From NCBI GenBank assembly GCA_016194905.1, contig JACQAP010000036.1, positions 33,147 through 97,146 of the forward strand: a stretch of DNA of 64,000 bases, given 5' to 3'. Under the pieces are notes generated by a model. The model saw only the letters and a program-made list of their open reading frames with translations. It searched no databases and was not told the DNA's origin. The DNA is from Betaproteobacteria bacterium (lineage in GTDB: Bacteria; Pseudomonadota; Gammaproteobacteria; Burkholderiales; JACQAP01). Below are positions 27,487 to 35,512 of this stretch, in pieces (position 1 is the first letter of the stretch; every line of letters starts with the position of its first letter). The position numbers were made by a program, and so were the translations under genes.

Positions 27487-28197
27487 ATGACCGTCACATG
27501 GATGATTTTGGGCGCGGCGGTGCTGACCGGATTCCTGGGAGGGGTGCATTGCGCCGGCATGTGCGGCGGCATCGTCGCCGCGGTAGCCGGGCAGCCGGCC
27601 GGCAACGTCAGGTCCTGGCTCATGCATCTTGCCTACAACGCGGGACGCATCGCCAGTTATGCGCTCGCTGGCGCCGCCGCCGGAGCCGTGGGCAGCCTTG
27701 GGCTGATGCTCGACAAATGGTTGCCAGTTCAGATCGTCCTCTATGTCGCGGCGAATCTGCTCCTGATCGCACTGGGTTTGTATCTGGCCGGAATTCGCAG
27801 TCCGATTACGCGCCTCGAACATTTGGGCGCCGGCCTGTGGCGGCGCATCCAACCTTTCACTCGTCGTTTCCTGCCGGCGGATTCCGTATCGAAAGCGTTT
27901 GCGCTCGGAATGCTCTGGGGTTGGTTGCCGTGCGGGCTGGTGTATACGGCTCTGTTCACGGCCCTGTTGAGCGGCAGCGCGCTCAATGGAGCGATCCAGA
28001 TGCTGGCCTTCGGTCTAGGCACCTTGCCCAATCTGATGGCAGCCGCGGTCCTGCTGCAGAGATCGCGCTCGCTGCTCGCAAACAGGACAGCACGCATGTT
28101 CTCCGGAGCGACAGTGATGGCGTTCGGCGTATACGGCGTCGCCCACGCCGTCTCGCTGGGCACGCAAATCAGGAGCGGATTGCTCTGCATAGGATGA
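27487..28197 (+). CDS. SafE/TauE-type (UreH-like) membrane transporter
   Basis: The 236-residue protein has six or seven membrane helices and the family's Cys-containing motifs GGVHCAGMCGGIVAA (about residue 19) and WGWLPCGLVYTALF (about residue 145). This branch, commonly labelled sulfite exporter TauE/SafE, is usually encoded next to haem-copper oxidase or cytochrome maturation genes, where it is thought to move copper or help cytochrome assembly. Here norCB lies 150 nt downstream, which suggests a role in NO reductase maturation. The substrate is not known. No clear ribosome-binding site is visible before ATG 27487. Confidence 0.78.
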   Translation: MTVTWMILGAAVLTGFLGGVHCAGMCGGIVAAVAGQPAGNVRSWLMHLAYNAGRIASYALAGAAAGAVGSLGLMLDKWLPVQIVLYVAANLLLIALGLYLAGIRSPITRLEHLGAGLWRRIQPFTRRFLPADSVSKAFALGMLWGWLPCGLVYTALFTALLSGSALNGAIQMLAFGLGTLPNLMAAAVLLQRSRSLLANRTARMFSGATVMAFGVYGVAHAVSLGTQIRSGLLCIG

Positions 28198-28238
28198 ACG
28201 CGATTCCCGGCGTTTGCCGTGGCTTGAATCGCGTTCCC

Positions 28239-28252
28239 TTGATCTGGATCAA
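28239..28252 (+). promoter_or_regulatory. perfect FNR/Dnr box upstream of norCB
   Basis: TTGATCTGGATCAA is an exact consensus match. GACTAT (28274-28279) is centred 31 nt downstream and norC starts at 28351. norCB is a classic target of the NO-sensing Dnr/NnrR branch of this family, so the box cannot by itself tell FNR from Dnr. Confidence 0.75.
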
Positions 28253-28350
28253 TGCCATTCGCGCGCTTCGTCCGACTATTGCGCAAAGGCCAGCAAGAGT
28301 CGGTTCGCCTGCTTCATTTGCCCACCACTAATTAAGAATCGGGAGGATAA

Positions 28351-28947
28351 ATGGTCGCTGAAGATCCCGCCTTCTGGCGCGCCGGTGCCATCAGTTCCAC
28401 TCTCGTCATGCTGATCGTGCTGGTCTTCCTCACAGTGGACACTCTCGCCACCATCCGCCCGGGTGGCGTCAACGTCCCTGCCTACACCGTCATCAACAAG
28501 GAAATCCGTTATGAGTTCGACGTCCAGACCAACCGCTATCGGCCGGTGATCGGTGCGGACCAACTGCTGTTCGGGCGCAGCTACTCTGCGCCGGAAGCCG
28601 ACGAGGCGATGCACCTGGGCAAGCTCGTGATCCAGAGCCGGAACTGCATGAACTGCCATACGTTCTTCGGCAACGGCGCCTATTACGCGCCGGATCTGAC
28701 CAAAGCCTGGCTGGATCCCGCCTGGCAGCAGATGTGGATGCCGATGACACAATCGGCCACCCGCGAGGAAGCCATGGCGGTTTTCCTGATGAACCCCGAA
28801 AAATTCCCCACATGGAGCCGGCAGATGCCCAACCTCGCGATCACGCGCAAAGAAGCCGAAGCGGTCGTCGCGTATCTCAAATGGATGTCGGCGGTGGAGA
28901 CCAACGGCTTTCCGATTCATTTCGGCCACATCCAGACCAACAGGTAG
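28351..28947 (+). CDS. norC: nitric oxide reductase, cytochrome c subunit
   Basis: The 198-residue protein has an N-terminal signal anchor (VMLIVLVFLTVDTLATI), a periplasmic domain with one haem c site (CMNCH near residue 96, followed by GNGAYYAPDLTKAWL), and a conserved C-terminal helix (AVVAYLKWMS). It accepts electrons from cytochrome c or azurin-like donors and passes them to NorB. GGGAGGA precedes the ATG. norB begins 10 nt downstream. Together they reduce NO to N2O at the inner membrane. Confidence 0.95.
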   Translation: MVAEDPAFWRAGAISSTLVMLIVLVFLTVDTLATIRPGGVNVPAYTVINKEIRYEFDVQTNRYRPVIGADQLLFGRSYSAPEADEAMHLGKLVIQSRNCMNCHTFFGNGAYYAPDLTKAWLDPAWQQMWMPMTQSATREEAMAVFLMNPEKFPTWSRQMPNLAITRKEAEAVVAYLKWMSAVETNGFPIHFGHIQTNR

Positions 28948-28956
28948 GAGAACGAC

Positions 28957-30366
28957 ATGTTCCGATCCCAGCAATTGGCGCTCAAGTACTTTGCAGCGGC
29001 GATGACGCTGTTCGGCATCATGATCGTGGCCGGGTTGCTCGCATCCACCCACTACGTTCAGGACGGATTCCTGCTGAACAAACTCGACTTCAGCATCACC
29101 AAGACGCTGCACATCGATACCATGATCATCTGGCTGCTGATGGGCTTCATCGGCGCGGTGTACTGGTTCCTGCCGATCGAGCTTGAGCGCGAGGTCGAGG
29201 GTGTCAAGCTCGCCGAAGTCATGTTCTGGATCTTTTGTGCGGCGGTCGCCGTGGTCGCCGCGGTTTTCATTTTCGTCCAGTACGGGCCGGCGACCGAGAT
29301 GTCGCTCTGGTTCATCAACCAGGGACGCAAGTACGTCGAGGCGCCGCGCTGGGCCGCGATCGGCATCACGCTGGTGGTGTTGGTGTTCATCTACAACGTG
29401 GTCGCGACCGCACTCAAGGCCAAAAAGATCACCGGCGTCATGGGCGTGCTGATGGTGGATCTGATTCCGCTGTTTGGCCTGTACCTCATCGCGTTTCCTG
29501 CGATTACCAACATGTCGGAGGACCAGTATTGGTGGTGGTGGTTGGTGCATCTTTGGGTCGAGGCCACCTGGGAAATCCTGATCGGCTGCATCATGGCGCT
29601 GGCGCTGATGCAACTCCTCGGCACCGCGCGGCGCATCGTCGAGACCTGGCTTTACATTGAAGTCGCGCTGGTTCTGGGCACCGGCATCCTCGGCCTTGGG
29701 CACCATTACTTCTGGATCGGGACACCTTCGTACTGGCTCAGCATCGGCGGCTTTTTCTCCGCGCTCGAGCCGCTGCCGCTGCTGGGCATGGTCGTGCACG
29801 CGGTGTACGACGCCGGCGCGCACCGCATGAAGACGACCAACAAGCCTGCGTTCTTCTGGGTCATGGCCGAAGCATTCGGCAACTTCATCGGTGGCGGCGT
29901 CTTCGGGTTCATGATGACCCTGCCGCAGATCAACCTCTTTACCCATGGCACGCAATGGACCGTGTCACACGGCCATTTCGCTTTCTGGGGCGCCTACGGG
30001 TGCGGCATCATCGCCGTGATCTACCTCGCATTGCAGAAGGCGCGGGCCGCGCAGCAGTTGGACGGCACGGCGTGGAAATGGTCGTTTGCTCTGCTCAATA
30101 TCGGCATCGTCGGCATGGTGGGGGCACTGCTGGTTTCGGGCATCTCGCAGGCTTTCTATGAGCGGGCCATGGGCGGCTCCACCCTGCAGGCCTTCATGGA
30201 AGGGCAGACCAACGTGTGGTTCGTACAGGGCATAGTCATGCGCCTGATATTCGGCTTCGTCTTCGCGGCCGGTTACGTGATCGTGATGGTGGACCTGCTC
30301 ACCATCGGCAAGAAACGTGGCGCGGCCGAAAACCTGAAGGCGCGCGTAGCGGGAGGCCCGGCATGA
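28957..30366 (+). CDS. norB: nitric oxide reductase, large subunit (cNOR type)
   Basis: The 469-residue protein has about twelve membrane helices and the histidines of the haem b, haem b3 and FeB sites (including HIDTMIIWLLMGFIGAVYWF, LVHLWVEATWEI, LGHHYFWIG, and VSHGHFAFWGAYGCG). Its length and the norC partner mark the cytochrome-c-dependent cNOR type rather than the longer qNOR. Its stop overlaps the ATG of the next small gene (ATGA). The NO reduced here could be from denitrification or from host/environmental sources; no nirS/nirK is in the window. Confidence 0.95.
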   Translation: MFRSQQLALKYFAAAMTLFGIMIVAGLLASTHYVQDGFLLNKLDFSITKTLHIDTMIIWLLMGFIGAVYWFLPIELEREVEGVKLAEVMFWIFCAAVAVVAAVFIFVQYGPATEMSLWFINQGRKYVEAPRWAAIGITLVVLVFIYNVVATALKAKKITGVMGVLMVDLIPLFGLYLIAFPAITNMSEDQYWWWWLVHLWVEATWEILIGCIMALALMQLLGTARRIVETWLYIEVALVLGTGILGLGHHYFWIGTPSYWLSIGGFFSALEPLPLLGMVVHAVYDAGAHRMKTTNKPAFFWVMAEAFGNFIGGGVFGFMMTLPQINLFTHGTQWTVSHGHFAFWGAYGCGIIAVIYLALQKARAAQQLDGTAWKWSFALLNIGIVGMVGALLVSGISQAFYERAMGGSTLQAFMEGQTNVWFVQGIVMRLIFGFVFAAGYVIVMVDLLTIGKKRGAAENLKARVAGGPA

Positions 30367-30659
30367 GCGCTGCGCAGATGCTCGTCACCTCGTTGTTGTT
30401 GGGCCTGTTCGTATTGCTAGCGGGCTGCTATGGCGTGCTTTACTGCCTCGGCCGCTTGCGCGCGAACGGCGGGCTCGGGCGCGCCGCCGTCGTTGCTTAT
30501 CTGCTGCAGGGAATCACGACCGGCATGCTGGCTTTGACTACGCTCGATTTCTGGTGGAAGGCTTTGCTGCTGGCGAGTTTCGTTGCGTATTTTCCGATTC
30601 CACCGCTGACCTGGCGCTTTCTCGAAAATCTGCACGAACCCGAGGAGCAGCACTCATGA
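30363..30659 (+). CDS. small membrane protein coupled to norB
   Basis: The 98-residue protein starts at an ATG overlapping the norB stop (ATGA) and has three hydrophobic stretches (residues about 6-27, 37-58 and 64-83), ending LENLHEPEEQHS. The tight 4-nt overlaps on both sides, with norB and with the following gene, point to a norCB accessory subunit or assembly protein. It does not clearly resemble NorE, NorF, NorQ or NorD in what I can see. No function is known to me. Confidence 0.7.
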   Translation: MSAAQMLVTSLLLGLFVLLAGCYGVLYCLGRLRANGGLGRAAVVAYLLQGITTGMLALTTLDFWWKALLLASFVAYFPIPPLTWRFLENLHEPEEQHS

Positions 30660-30997
30660 TCCCGAACCTCCTGAATACGGCACTCGGCATCGCGCTGGTC
30701 TACTGCGCGATCCTCGTTGCCGGCCCGCTGCACGATAGCGCCTGGCCGCTGATGGCGGCGGGCATCGGTATTATTGCGCTGGGGTTGTGGGCTCGGCGCA
30801 ATGACAAGCTGAAATGGTTCAATCTGGTCAACGTCGTTCTCGGTGCGGCGCTGGTGCTGCTCGGCATCGCGCGCGCCCTGACCCCGGTGCACCCACTGGT
30901 CATGTTCTGGTGGGTTTTCTGGGTCGGGATTATTGTCGCCGTGCTGGCATTCTGGTCTGCGCTGTATACCCGCGAAACCTCCGCAATCGGCCCCTGA
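30656..30997 (+). CDS. small membrane protein at the end of the nor operon
   Basis: The 113-residue protein begins at an ATG overlapping the previous stop (ATGA, 30656-30659). It has four hydrophobic segments (about residues 5-24, 30-45, 57-76 and 84-106) with few charged residues. It is the fourth gene of a tightly overlapping set with norC and norB, so it is probably transcribed with them. I do not recognise the family. The next gene lies 195 nt away, so the operon likely ends here. Confidence 0.65.
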   Translation: MIPNLLNTALGIALVYCAILVAGPLHDSAWPLMAAGIGIIALGLWARRNDKLKWFNLVNVVLGAALVLLGIARALTPVHPLVMFWWVFWVGIIVAVLAFWSALYTRETSAIGP

Positions 30998-31192
30998 CGA
31001 GATCGGCGAACCCAGGCCTTTGATTGTCTGGTGCGCCTGCCGCATTCAGAGGCCAGGCATCACCGGCGCAGGGTTCATACACGTCCGCACCGGCAGTGTC
31101 GGTCGAACTGGGCGAAGGCCGGGTCGACAACGCCCAATTTCCCGAATTGAGCCCTATTTGCTCGCCTTATCGACCCTTTACCCGCACCAACA

Positions 31193-32101
31193 ATGGCTAT
31201 GCTCAACTCTTGGCGCCAATCCCTGAATGGGCCTTCAAAGTTGTTGGCAAACATGACGATCCTCACGATCAACGAATCCGCGCGAGTTCCTCCGGCGGCC
31301 CCGGCTGCCGAGCCGCCGCACCCGGAACCCGTCACGTCCAGGGCAAGTCCGCGCGGCGGTCCCGGCGAACAGCTTTTCGACGGCGGCGACACGTTGCTCG
31401 ATGACGGGATCATGCGGTCCAACTGGGCCTTGCCCTGGTCGGACCTCATGATGACCATGTTCGTGCTGTTCGCCGCACTGCTCGCGGTGCAGGGTATTCA
31501 AGGGCACGCGAAAAAGCAACAGACACAACGACAGACAGCGGTGGGGCAGCAGCAGGTGGAGGGGCCGGGCGACAATATCGTCAAGGATGAGGTGCTCTCG
31601 CGCAAGCCGGGCTTCGAGCCGCTCATGCGGATCAACGTTCTCGCGCGCAGCGAGGAAGCGGTGCGGGAGACCAATCTGCAGAACGCGGAGATCGTCCTGC
31701 TCGACGATCAATCGGTCAAGGTCAGCGTCCAGGGGCCGATGTTCTTCCCGTTGGGAAAAGCCGATCTGCGCCCGGAGGTGACGAATTTTCTCGATCGTCT
31801 GGCACAGATCATCAAGCAGACGCCTTATGACATCCATGTCATCGGGCACACCGACGACAGGCCGATCAATACCAACTATTTCCCGAGCAACTGGGAGTTG
31901 TCGCTGGTCCGCGCCAGTCACGTGGCGCGCTATCTCATAGCGGCCGGGGATATCGAGCCGTCGCGCTTTGTCGTCATGGGTCGGGGCCAATACGAGCCCG
32001 CGGCCACGAATGCCGACGGTCAGAAGCGGGCGCTCAATCGGCGGGTCGAGATCATCATCACCCGCAAGATCAGCGGGACCGAAGGAGCCTATCGCCAATG
32101 A
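31193..32101 (+). CDS. MotB-like protein with OmpA C-terminal domain
   Basis: The 302-residue protein has a Pro-rich N-terminal region, one transmembrane helix with the proton-carrying Asp of MotB (WALPWSDLMMTMFVLFAALL, D84), and an OmpA-like peptidoglycan-binding domain (IHVIGHTDDRPI ... RRVEIIITRK). In flagellar motors MotB anchors the stator to the wall. The start is uncertain; M at 31253 is another possibility. The gene overlaps the MotA-like gene by 4 nt, in the order B then A, opposite to common flagellar motAB, and no flagellar genes are in the window, so it could drive another machine. Confidence 0.82.
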   Translation: MAMLNSWRQSLNGPSKLLANMTILTINESARVPPAAPAAEPPHPEPVTSRASPRGGPGEQLFDGGDTLLDDGIMRSNWALPWSDLMMTMFVLFAALLAVQGIQGHAKKQQTQRQTAVGQQQVEGPGDNIVKDEVLSRKPGFEPLMRINVLARSEEAVRETNLQNAEIVLLDDQSVKVSVQGPMFFPLGKADLRPEVTNFLDRLAQIIKQTPYDIHVIGHTDDRPINTNYFPSNWELSLVRASHVARYLIAAGDIEPSRFVVMGRGQYEPAATNADGQKRALNRRVEIIITRKISGTEGAYRQ

Positions 32102-32952
32102 ACAAGCACAGCTGGATCGGGGTGATCTTCTTCACCGCGATATTTATTTCGAGCATCTTCATTCAAGGCCATGCCGCCCTGTTCCTGAACGGCACCGCGC
32201 TTCTCATCGTGACGTGCGGCACGCTGGGCGCGATGCTTTTGAGCTATCCGATCGGAGACATGCGCGCCGCCCTGCAGGTGACCCGCAATCTGCACCGGAA
32301 TCCTCCGCCGACCTCGAAGGAAGTCATCAATACCATGCTGGACATGGCGGTGCAATCGCGCGGCAAGGGGATTCTGGCCCTGGAGAACATGGGCGAACAT
32401 TCCACGATCACTTTCCTCAAGCGCGCGCTTGGGCTGCTGATCGACGGCCTTCCAGACGAAGAGTTGAGCGACCTCCTGCACGCCGAGATGTTGCATTTCA
32501 AGCAGCGGCGCGCGTTCATCGAGCGCATGTTTCGCCAGGCTGCGCTGTTCGCACCGGCGTTCGGGGTGGCAGGGAGCGTGGTCGGACTGATCGACATGCT
32601 CACGGGTATCACCAACCCGGACATGATCCTGCAGACGATACCCGTCGCCCTGGTCTCTCCGCTCTATGGCATCGTGCTCGCCAATACCGTGTTCTTTCCA
32701 GTCGCGGAAAGCATCCACGCCAAGACCCAGAAAGAGCTTCTTATTCAGAAGCTCATTACGGACGGTGTGATCATCATGCGGAGCGAACCGAATCCACGGC
32801 GCATTGCCATCAAGCTGGAATCATTCCTGACGCCCTCCGCGCGAGCACACGAAAACCTCTCTCTCAAGGAAATTCGCGAGCGCCTGCGTGATCTCCGCGC
32901 GAACGGCAGTTTACGGCTGGAACCTCGACTCGCGCCGCAGATTCCGCAGTGA
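32098..32952 (+). CDS. MotA/TolQ/ExbB-type proton channel protein
   Basis: The 284-residue protein has four membrane segments, a cytoplasmic loop with SRGKGILALENMGEH, and the MotA signature GVAGSVVGLIDMLTGITNPD ... VALVSPLYGIVLANTVFFPVAE containing the functional Pro. With the MotB-like partner it would form an ion-driven stator unit in the inner membrane. It starts at an ATG overlapping the partner's stop (ATGA). Nothing else of flagellar, Tol or Ton type is next to it, so the driven component is unknown. Confidence 0.85.
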   Translation: MNKHSWIGVIFFTAIFISSIFIQGHAALFLNGTALLIVTCGTLGAMLLSYPIGDMRAALQVTRNLHRNPPPTSKEVINTMLDMAVQSRGKGILALENMGEHSTITFLKRALGLLIDGLPDEELSDLLHAEMLHFKQRRAFIERMFRQAALFAPAFGVAGSVVGLIDMLTGITNPDMILQTIPVALVSPLYGIVLANTVFFPVAESIHAKTQKELLIQKLITDGVIIMRSEPNPRRIAIKLESFLTPSARAHENLSLKEIRERLRDLRANGSLRLEPRLAPQIPQ

Positions 32953-33077
32953 GCGCGGGACGGATTGGACTGACAAGTGGCAGTACAAGTCCGGTCACCC
33001 CGGCGGGGACTTTGGCAGCTGGGCGCGAGGTCAGGCTTCATCCAGCCCTTGAACATCTACGATCCGTGGTGTGCCGC

Positions 33078-33536
33078 CTACGGCGCGACCGGTAAGCGCG
33101 AAGTGTGCTGATCCACGATCTGCCACCGTCCACCCAGCTTCGCCCAAGCTACGCTTGACCGGACTTGAAGTGCGGTGACCTTACCCTGCTGGTCTGTTAC
33201 GTTGAATACAGCGTAGCTGTTCGAAATCACCAAGTCGTCGTTGTAAGCACGCATGGCCTGCTGCCGTACGAAGACGCGGCGCCGGGGATACATTTGGAAC
33301 AGCTCGATAAAATACGCCCGGATCGCCTCTTTGCCCTCGATTCGGAATGCTGACAACGAGGAATTGACCACGGCATTATCGGCGAACGCTGCTGTGTAGG
33401 CGTCGACGTCTCCCTCTTGTAAGGCCTTAAGTCGCGGTCCCGCGATCTGGGCGACATCTTCGGCGGGCCCCGCCCATATCTCGGCAGCAAGAACTACCAG
33501 TATCAGCGCGCAGAGCGTAGCAATGGATCGTTTCAT
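33078..33536 (-). CDS. secreted NTF2-like (SnoaL/SgcJ-type) protein
   Basis: From ATG 33536 (after GGAGTGTT) the protein is 152 residues with a signal peptide (MKRSIATLCALILVVLAAEIWA, cleaved after AGPA). The mature part is a SnoaL/NTF2-like cone fold: LKALQEGDVDAYTAAFADNAVV, IEGKEAIRAYFIELFQMYP, then strands ending VAWAKLGGRWQIVDQHTSRLP. SgcJ/EcaC-type family members bind small hydrophobic molecules; this one acts in the periplasm. The longer frame to 33659 is not used because the signal peptide and ribosome-binding site fit 33536. Confidence 0.75.
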   Translation of the reverse strand: MKRSIATLCALILVVLAAEIWAGPAEDVAQIAGPRLKALQEGDVDAYTAAFADNAVVNSSLSAFRIEGKEAIRAYFIELFQMYPRRRVFVRQQAMRAYNDDLVISNSYAVFNVTDQQGKVTALQVRSSVAWAKLGGRWQIVDQHTSRLPVAP

Positions 33537-33999
33537 GGATAACACTCCTCCAAAGAGATTCAACCGCGCGCAGCAGATGGATCCCTCCAACGGACGGTCC
33601 AAGAGCTTGCGCTGGTCGGTGCACGGTTCGACACGCCAAGGCTGAGCGTCGTTCGACATGAGGCATGAGAGCTATATGTGCCCACGCGATTGCGCCTATT
33701 GCGCACGACGCACGCGTCCTTGGCTACCTTGCAGAGTGGTACAGGATGTACCGAAAGAGCGGGCCCTGCGGCCCGAAGGTGAGGCTTGGGATTAACCAGA
33801 CGGACCGGATCGCTGGTTCCTTATCGTTATCCCCTCGTGAAACGTCAGTGAGTCTACTCCTCTTTCGCATCCAAATAGGTGATGCCCACTAAGACGTGTT
33901 TTCCGATGAGCGTTTTCGCGAGGTGATGGGCGAAGGGCGGCCGTCCGTCAGCGAAGCTCGGTGGGTGTTCCATGACTGCTATATTTTAAATCGGCTACG
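33537..33999. other. intergenic stretch without a supportable gene
   Basis: The 463 nt between two minus-strand genes hold no frame with codon use or homology that I can support. GGGCCCTGCGGCCC at about 33760 can form a short GC-rich hairpin without a T-run. The proximal part must contain the promoter of the NTF2-like gene. Confidence 0.4.
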
Positions 34000-34251
34000 T
34001 CAGTGAAAATACCCCTCGATAACATCTCTCTGAAATTCAGCGACCCATGTTGAACCGTCTCCGATGGGGTATTGCTTTTGGCTACCCGTGGATTTTTGCG
34101 TCACGGTTAGTGTGCCGGTTAGCGCAAATATTTCATCGGTTTTAGGATCGGTTGTATCAATTTCGCTTAGCTCAAAATCGTCCGTATCGAGATGGTATCG
34201 AGCTAAGACAGTCTTGAAATCAATCATTTCATCCGGCTCGATAAGCTCCAT
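34000..34251 (-). CDS. small hypothetical protein
   Basis: The 83-residue frame is acidic (MELIEPDEMIDFKTVLARYH, DTTDPKTDEIFALTGTLTVT) and has GGGAGA at a fitting distance before the ATG. The pattern alternates polar and hydrophobic residues as in a small beta-rich soluble protein. There is no signal peptide, no Cys and no recognised family. Base composition is lower in GC than its neighbours, which may mark recent acquisition. Confidence 0.5.
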   Translation of the reverse strand: MELIEPDEMIDFKTVLARYHLDTDDFELSEIDTTDPKTDEIFALTGTLTVTQKSTGSQKQYPIGDGSTWVAEFQRDVIEGYFH

Positions 34252-34417
34252 TTGCGTTTCTCCCGGAGTGATGCGGTATAGCTTCTCACTGCGAATGTCT
34301 CAATAGGAAATTCAATCGCACAAGAGAATGCATTATCCGCTACGACGCCCCCGTCAAACGTCATACTCCACAAGCGTCGTGGACCGCGTCCAAGGATTCG
34401 ATGAAGGCCCCACGAAG

Positions 34418-34440
34418 AAAGGGCGGCTATGCCGCCCTTT
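34418..34440 (-). terminator. hairpin terminator after the cytochrome c gene
   Basis: AAAGGGCGGC (34418-34427) and GCCGCCCTTT (34431-34440) form a perfect 10-bp stem with a 3-nt loop. It lies 19 nt past the minus-strand cytochrome stop; read on either strand it ends in TTTCTT, so it may work in both directions. Confidence 0.7.
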
Positions 34441-34458
34441 CTTATTCCGTGCCAACGG

Positions 34459-34809
34459 TCAGTTGGCCGGAAGCGCCTTGATGTACTCGGCCAGCGCTTG
34501 AACTTCTTCATCCTTTAGTTGGCTCTTGAAGCCCGGCATGGGTGATTTCCCCTCCCGAATCAGCTTCATGACCTGTTCCAACGTTTTTGAAATGCCGGCA
34601 AGCTTGGGCCCGTCGGCCTGTTTCATGCCATAACCCTGATGACACCAGCTGCATTTCGTTGCAAAAAGCTTTTTGATGCTGCCACCATACTTTTCATCGA
34701 TCTTCGCGGCAACTTCGTCGGTCGGATCCTGCGCTAACACCGGTAGTGATGCAAGGCTTGTCGCCAGCGCAACGATGAGAAAGGTCTTTTTGCTATGAGA
34801 ATCTGCCAT
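34459..34809 (-). CDS. periplasmic monohaem cytochrome c
   Basis: From ATG 34809 (after GAAGGAAT) the protein is 116 residues with a signal peptide (FLIVALATSLASLPVLAQ) and one haem site CSWCH (in KKLFATKCSWCHQGYGMKQADGPKLAG), an axial Met candidate in SPMPGF, and a C-terminal helix EVQALAEYIKALPAN. It is a close paralogue of the protein at 47492-47839, with the same KKLFAT-CSWCH-GYGM core. It starts 10 nt after the ABC ATPase gene, so it is the last gene of that operon, before a clear terminator. The redox partner is not known. Confidence 0.85.
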   Translation of the reverse strand: MADSHSKKTFLIVALATSLASLPVLAQDPTDEVAAKIDEKYGGSIKKLFATKCSWCHQGYGMKQADGPKLAGISKTLEQVMKLIREGKSPMPGFKSQLKDEEVQALAEYIKALPAN

Positions 34810-34819
34810 AAATATTCCT

Positions 34820-35512
34820 TCAGTTTGTCGTCGCCATCGTGGGTATGCTTGTATCATGTACCTTACCGTGTTGCATGACGATCACGCGCGTAGCGATGTC
34901 GGCCGCTTCCTCACGGCTGTGAGTGACATAAACCAGAGTAAAGCCCAATGCCGCATGCAGTCTCAGGATCTCCCCGCGCAAGTGCAGGTTCAGTGCATGA
35001 TCCAAGCTCGACAATGGCTCGTCCATGAGCACGATGGCGGGATTGGTTGCCAAGGCGCGCGCCAACGCGATGCGCTGCTGCTGCCCACCCGACAACTCTC
35101 CTGGTTTTGCGTGCGCGCGATCAGCCAGTCGCACCATTTCCAGTACTTCCAAAATCCGGTTTGGCGTGTCCGCGAGTTTATTCAGCTTGTCGTAGCGCAA
35201 CGCAAACTCGAGGTGCTGGAACACGGTCATGTGTGGCCACAGAGCGAGGTCCTGGAAGACCATGCCGATGTGGCGCTGTTCGGGTTCAACGAGATTTCGT
35301 CCGTCTTCAGCGACTCGGATGCCGTTGATACTGATGGCGCCCGAATCGGGCACCTCGAGGCCGGCCACCAAGCGAAGCACTGTGGTCTTGCCGCAGCCGG
35401 AAGGCCCCAGCAGTACCACGCGCTCACCACGCTCCACCGATACCGAGATCGCGTCGGCGACCGTGTGACTGTTGTAAGCCTTCGAGACGGCACGCAGTTC
35501 GATGGCGCTCAT
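34820..35512 (-). CDS. ABC transporter ATP-binding protein (iron/FbpC type)
   Basis: The 230-residue ATPase has Walker A GPSGCGKTT, Q-loop VFQDLALWPHM, signature LSGGQQQRIALARAL, Walker B IVLMDEP and H-loop VYVTHSREEA. It belongs to the Fe3+/polyamine/sulfate importer group (POPT), but is shorter than most FbpC/PotA proteins and lacks the C-terminal TOBE domain. Its ATG overlaps the permease stop by 4 nt (ATGA, 35509-35512). With the permease and the binding protein upstream it forms an importer; ferric iron is the likely substrate from the binding-protein type, not proven. Confidence 0.9.
   Translation of the reverse strand: MSAIELRAVSKAYNSHTVADAISVSVERGERVVLLGPSGCGKTTVLRLVAGLEVPDSGAISINGIRVAEDGRNLVEPEQRHIGMVFQDLALWPHMTVFQHLEFALRYDKLNKLADTPNRILEVLEMVRLADRAHAKPGELSGGQQQRIALARALATNPAIVLMDEPLSSLDHALNLHLRGEILRLHAALGFTLVYVTHSREEAADIATRVIVMQHGKVHDTSIPTMATTN

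Noticed and set aside
28276..29955. 559-residue minus-strand frame opposite norCB
   Set aside because: Shadow of norC and norB, both of which have clear cofactor motifs.
31193..32952. Zorya-type defence (ZorA/ZorB) reading of the MotA/MotB-like pair
   Set aside because: No ZorC, ZorD or ZorE genes nearby and the MotA-like protein lacks a long cytoplasmic tail.
33665..33892. 75-residue plus frame in the gap before the small hypothetical gene
   Set aside because: No ribosome-binding site, family or fold pattern; taken as chance.
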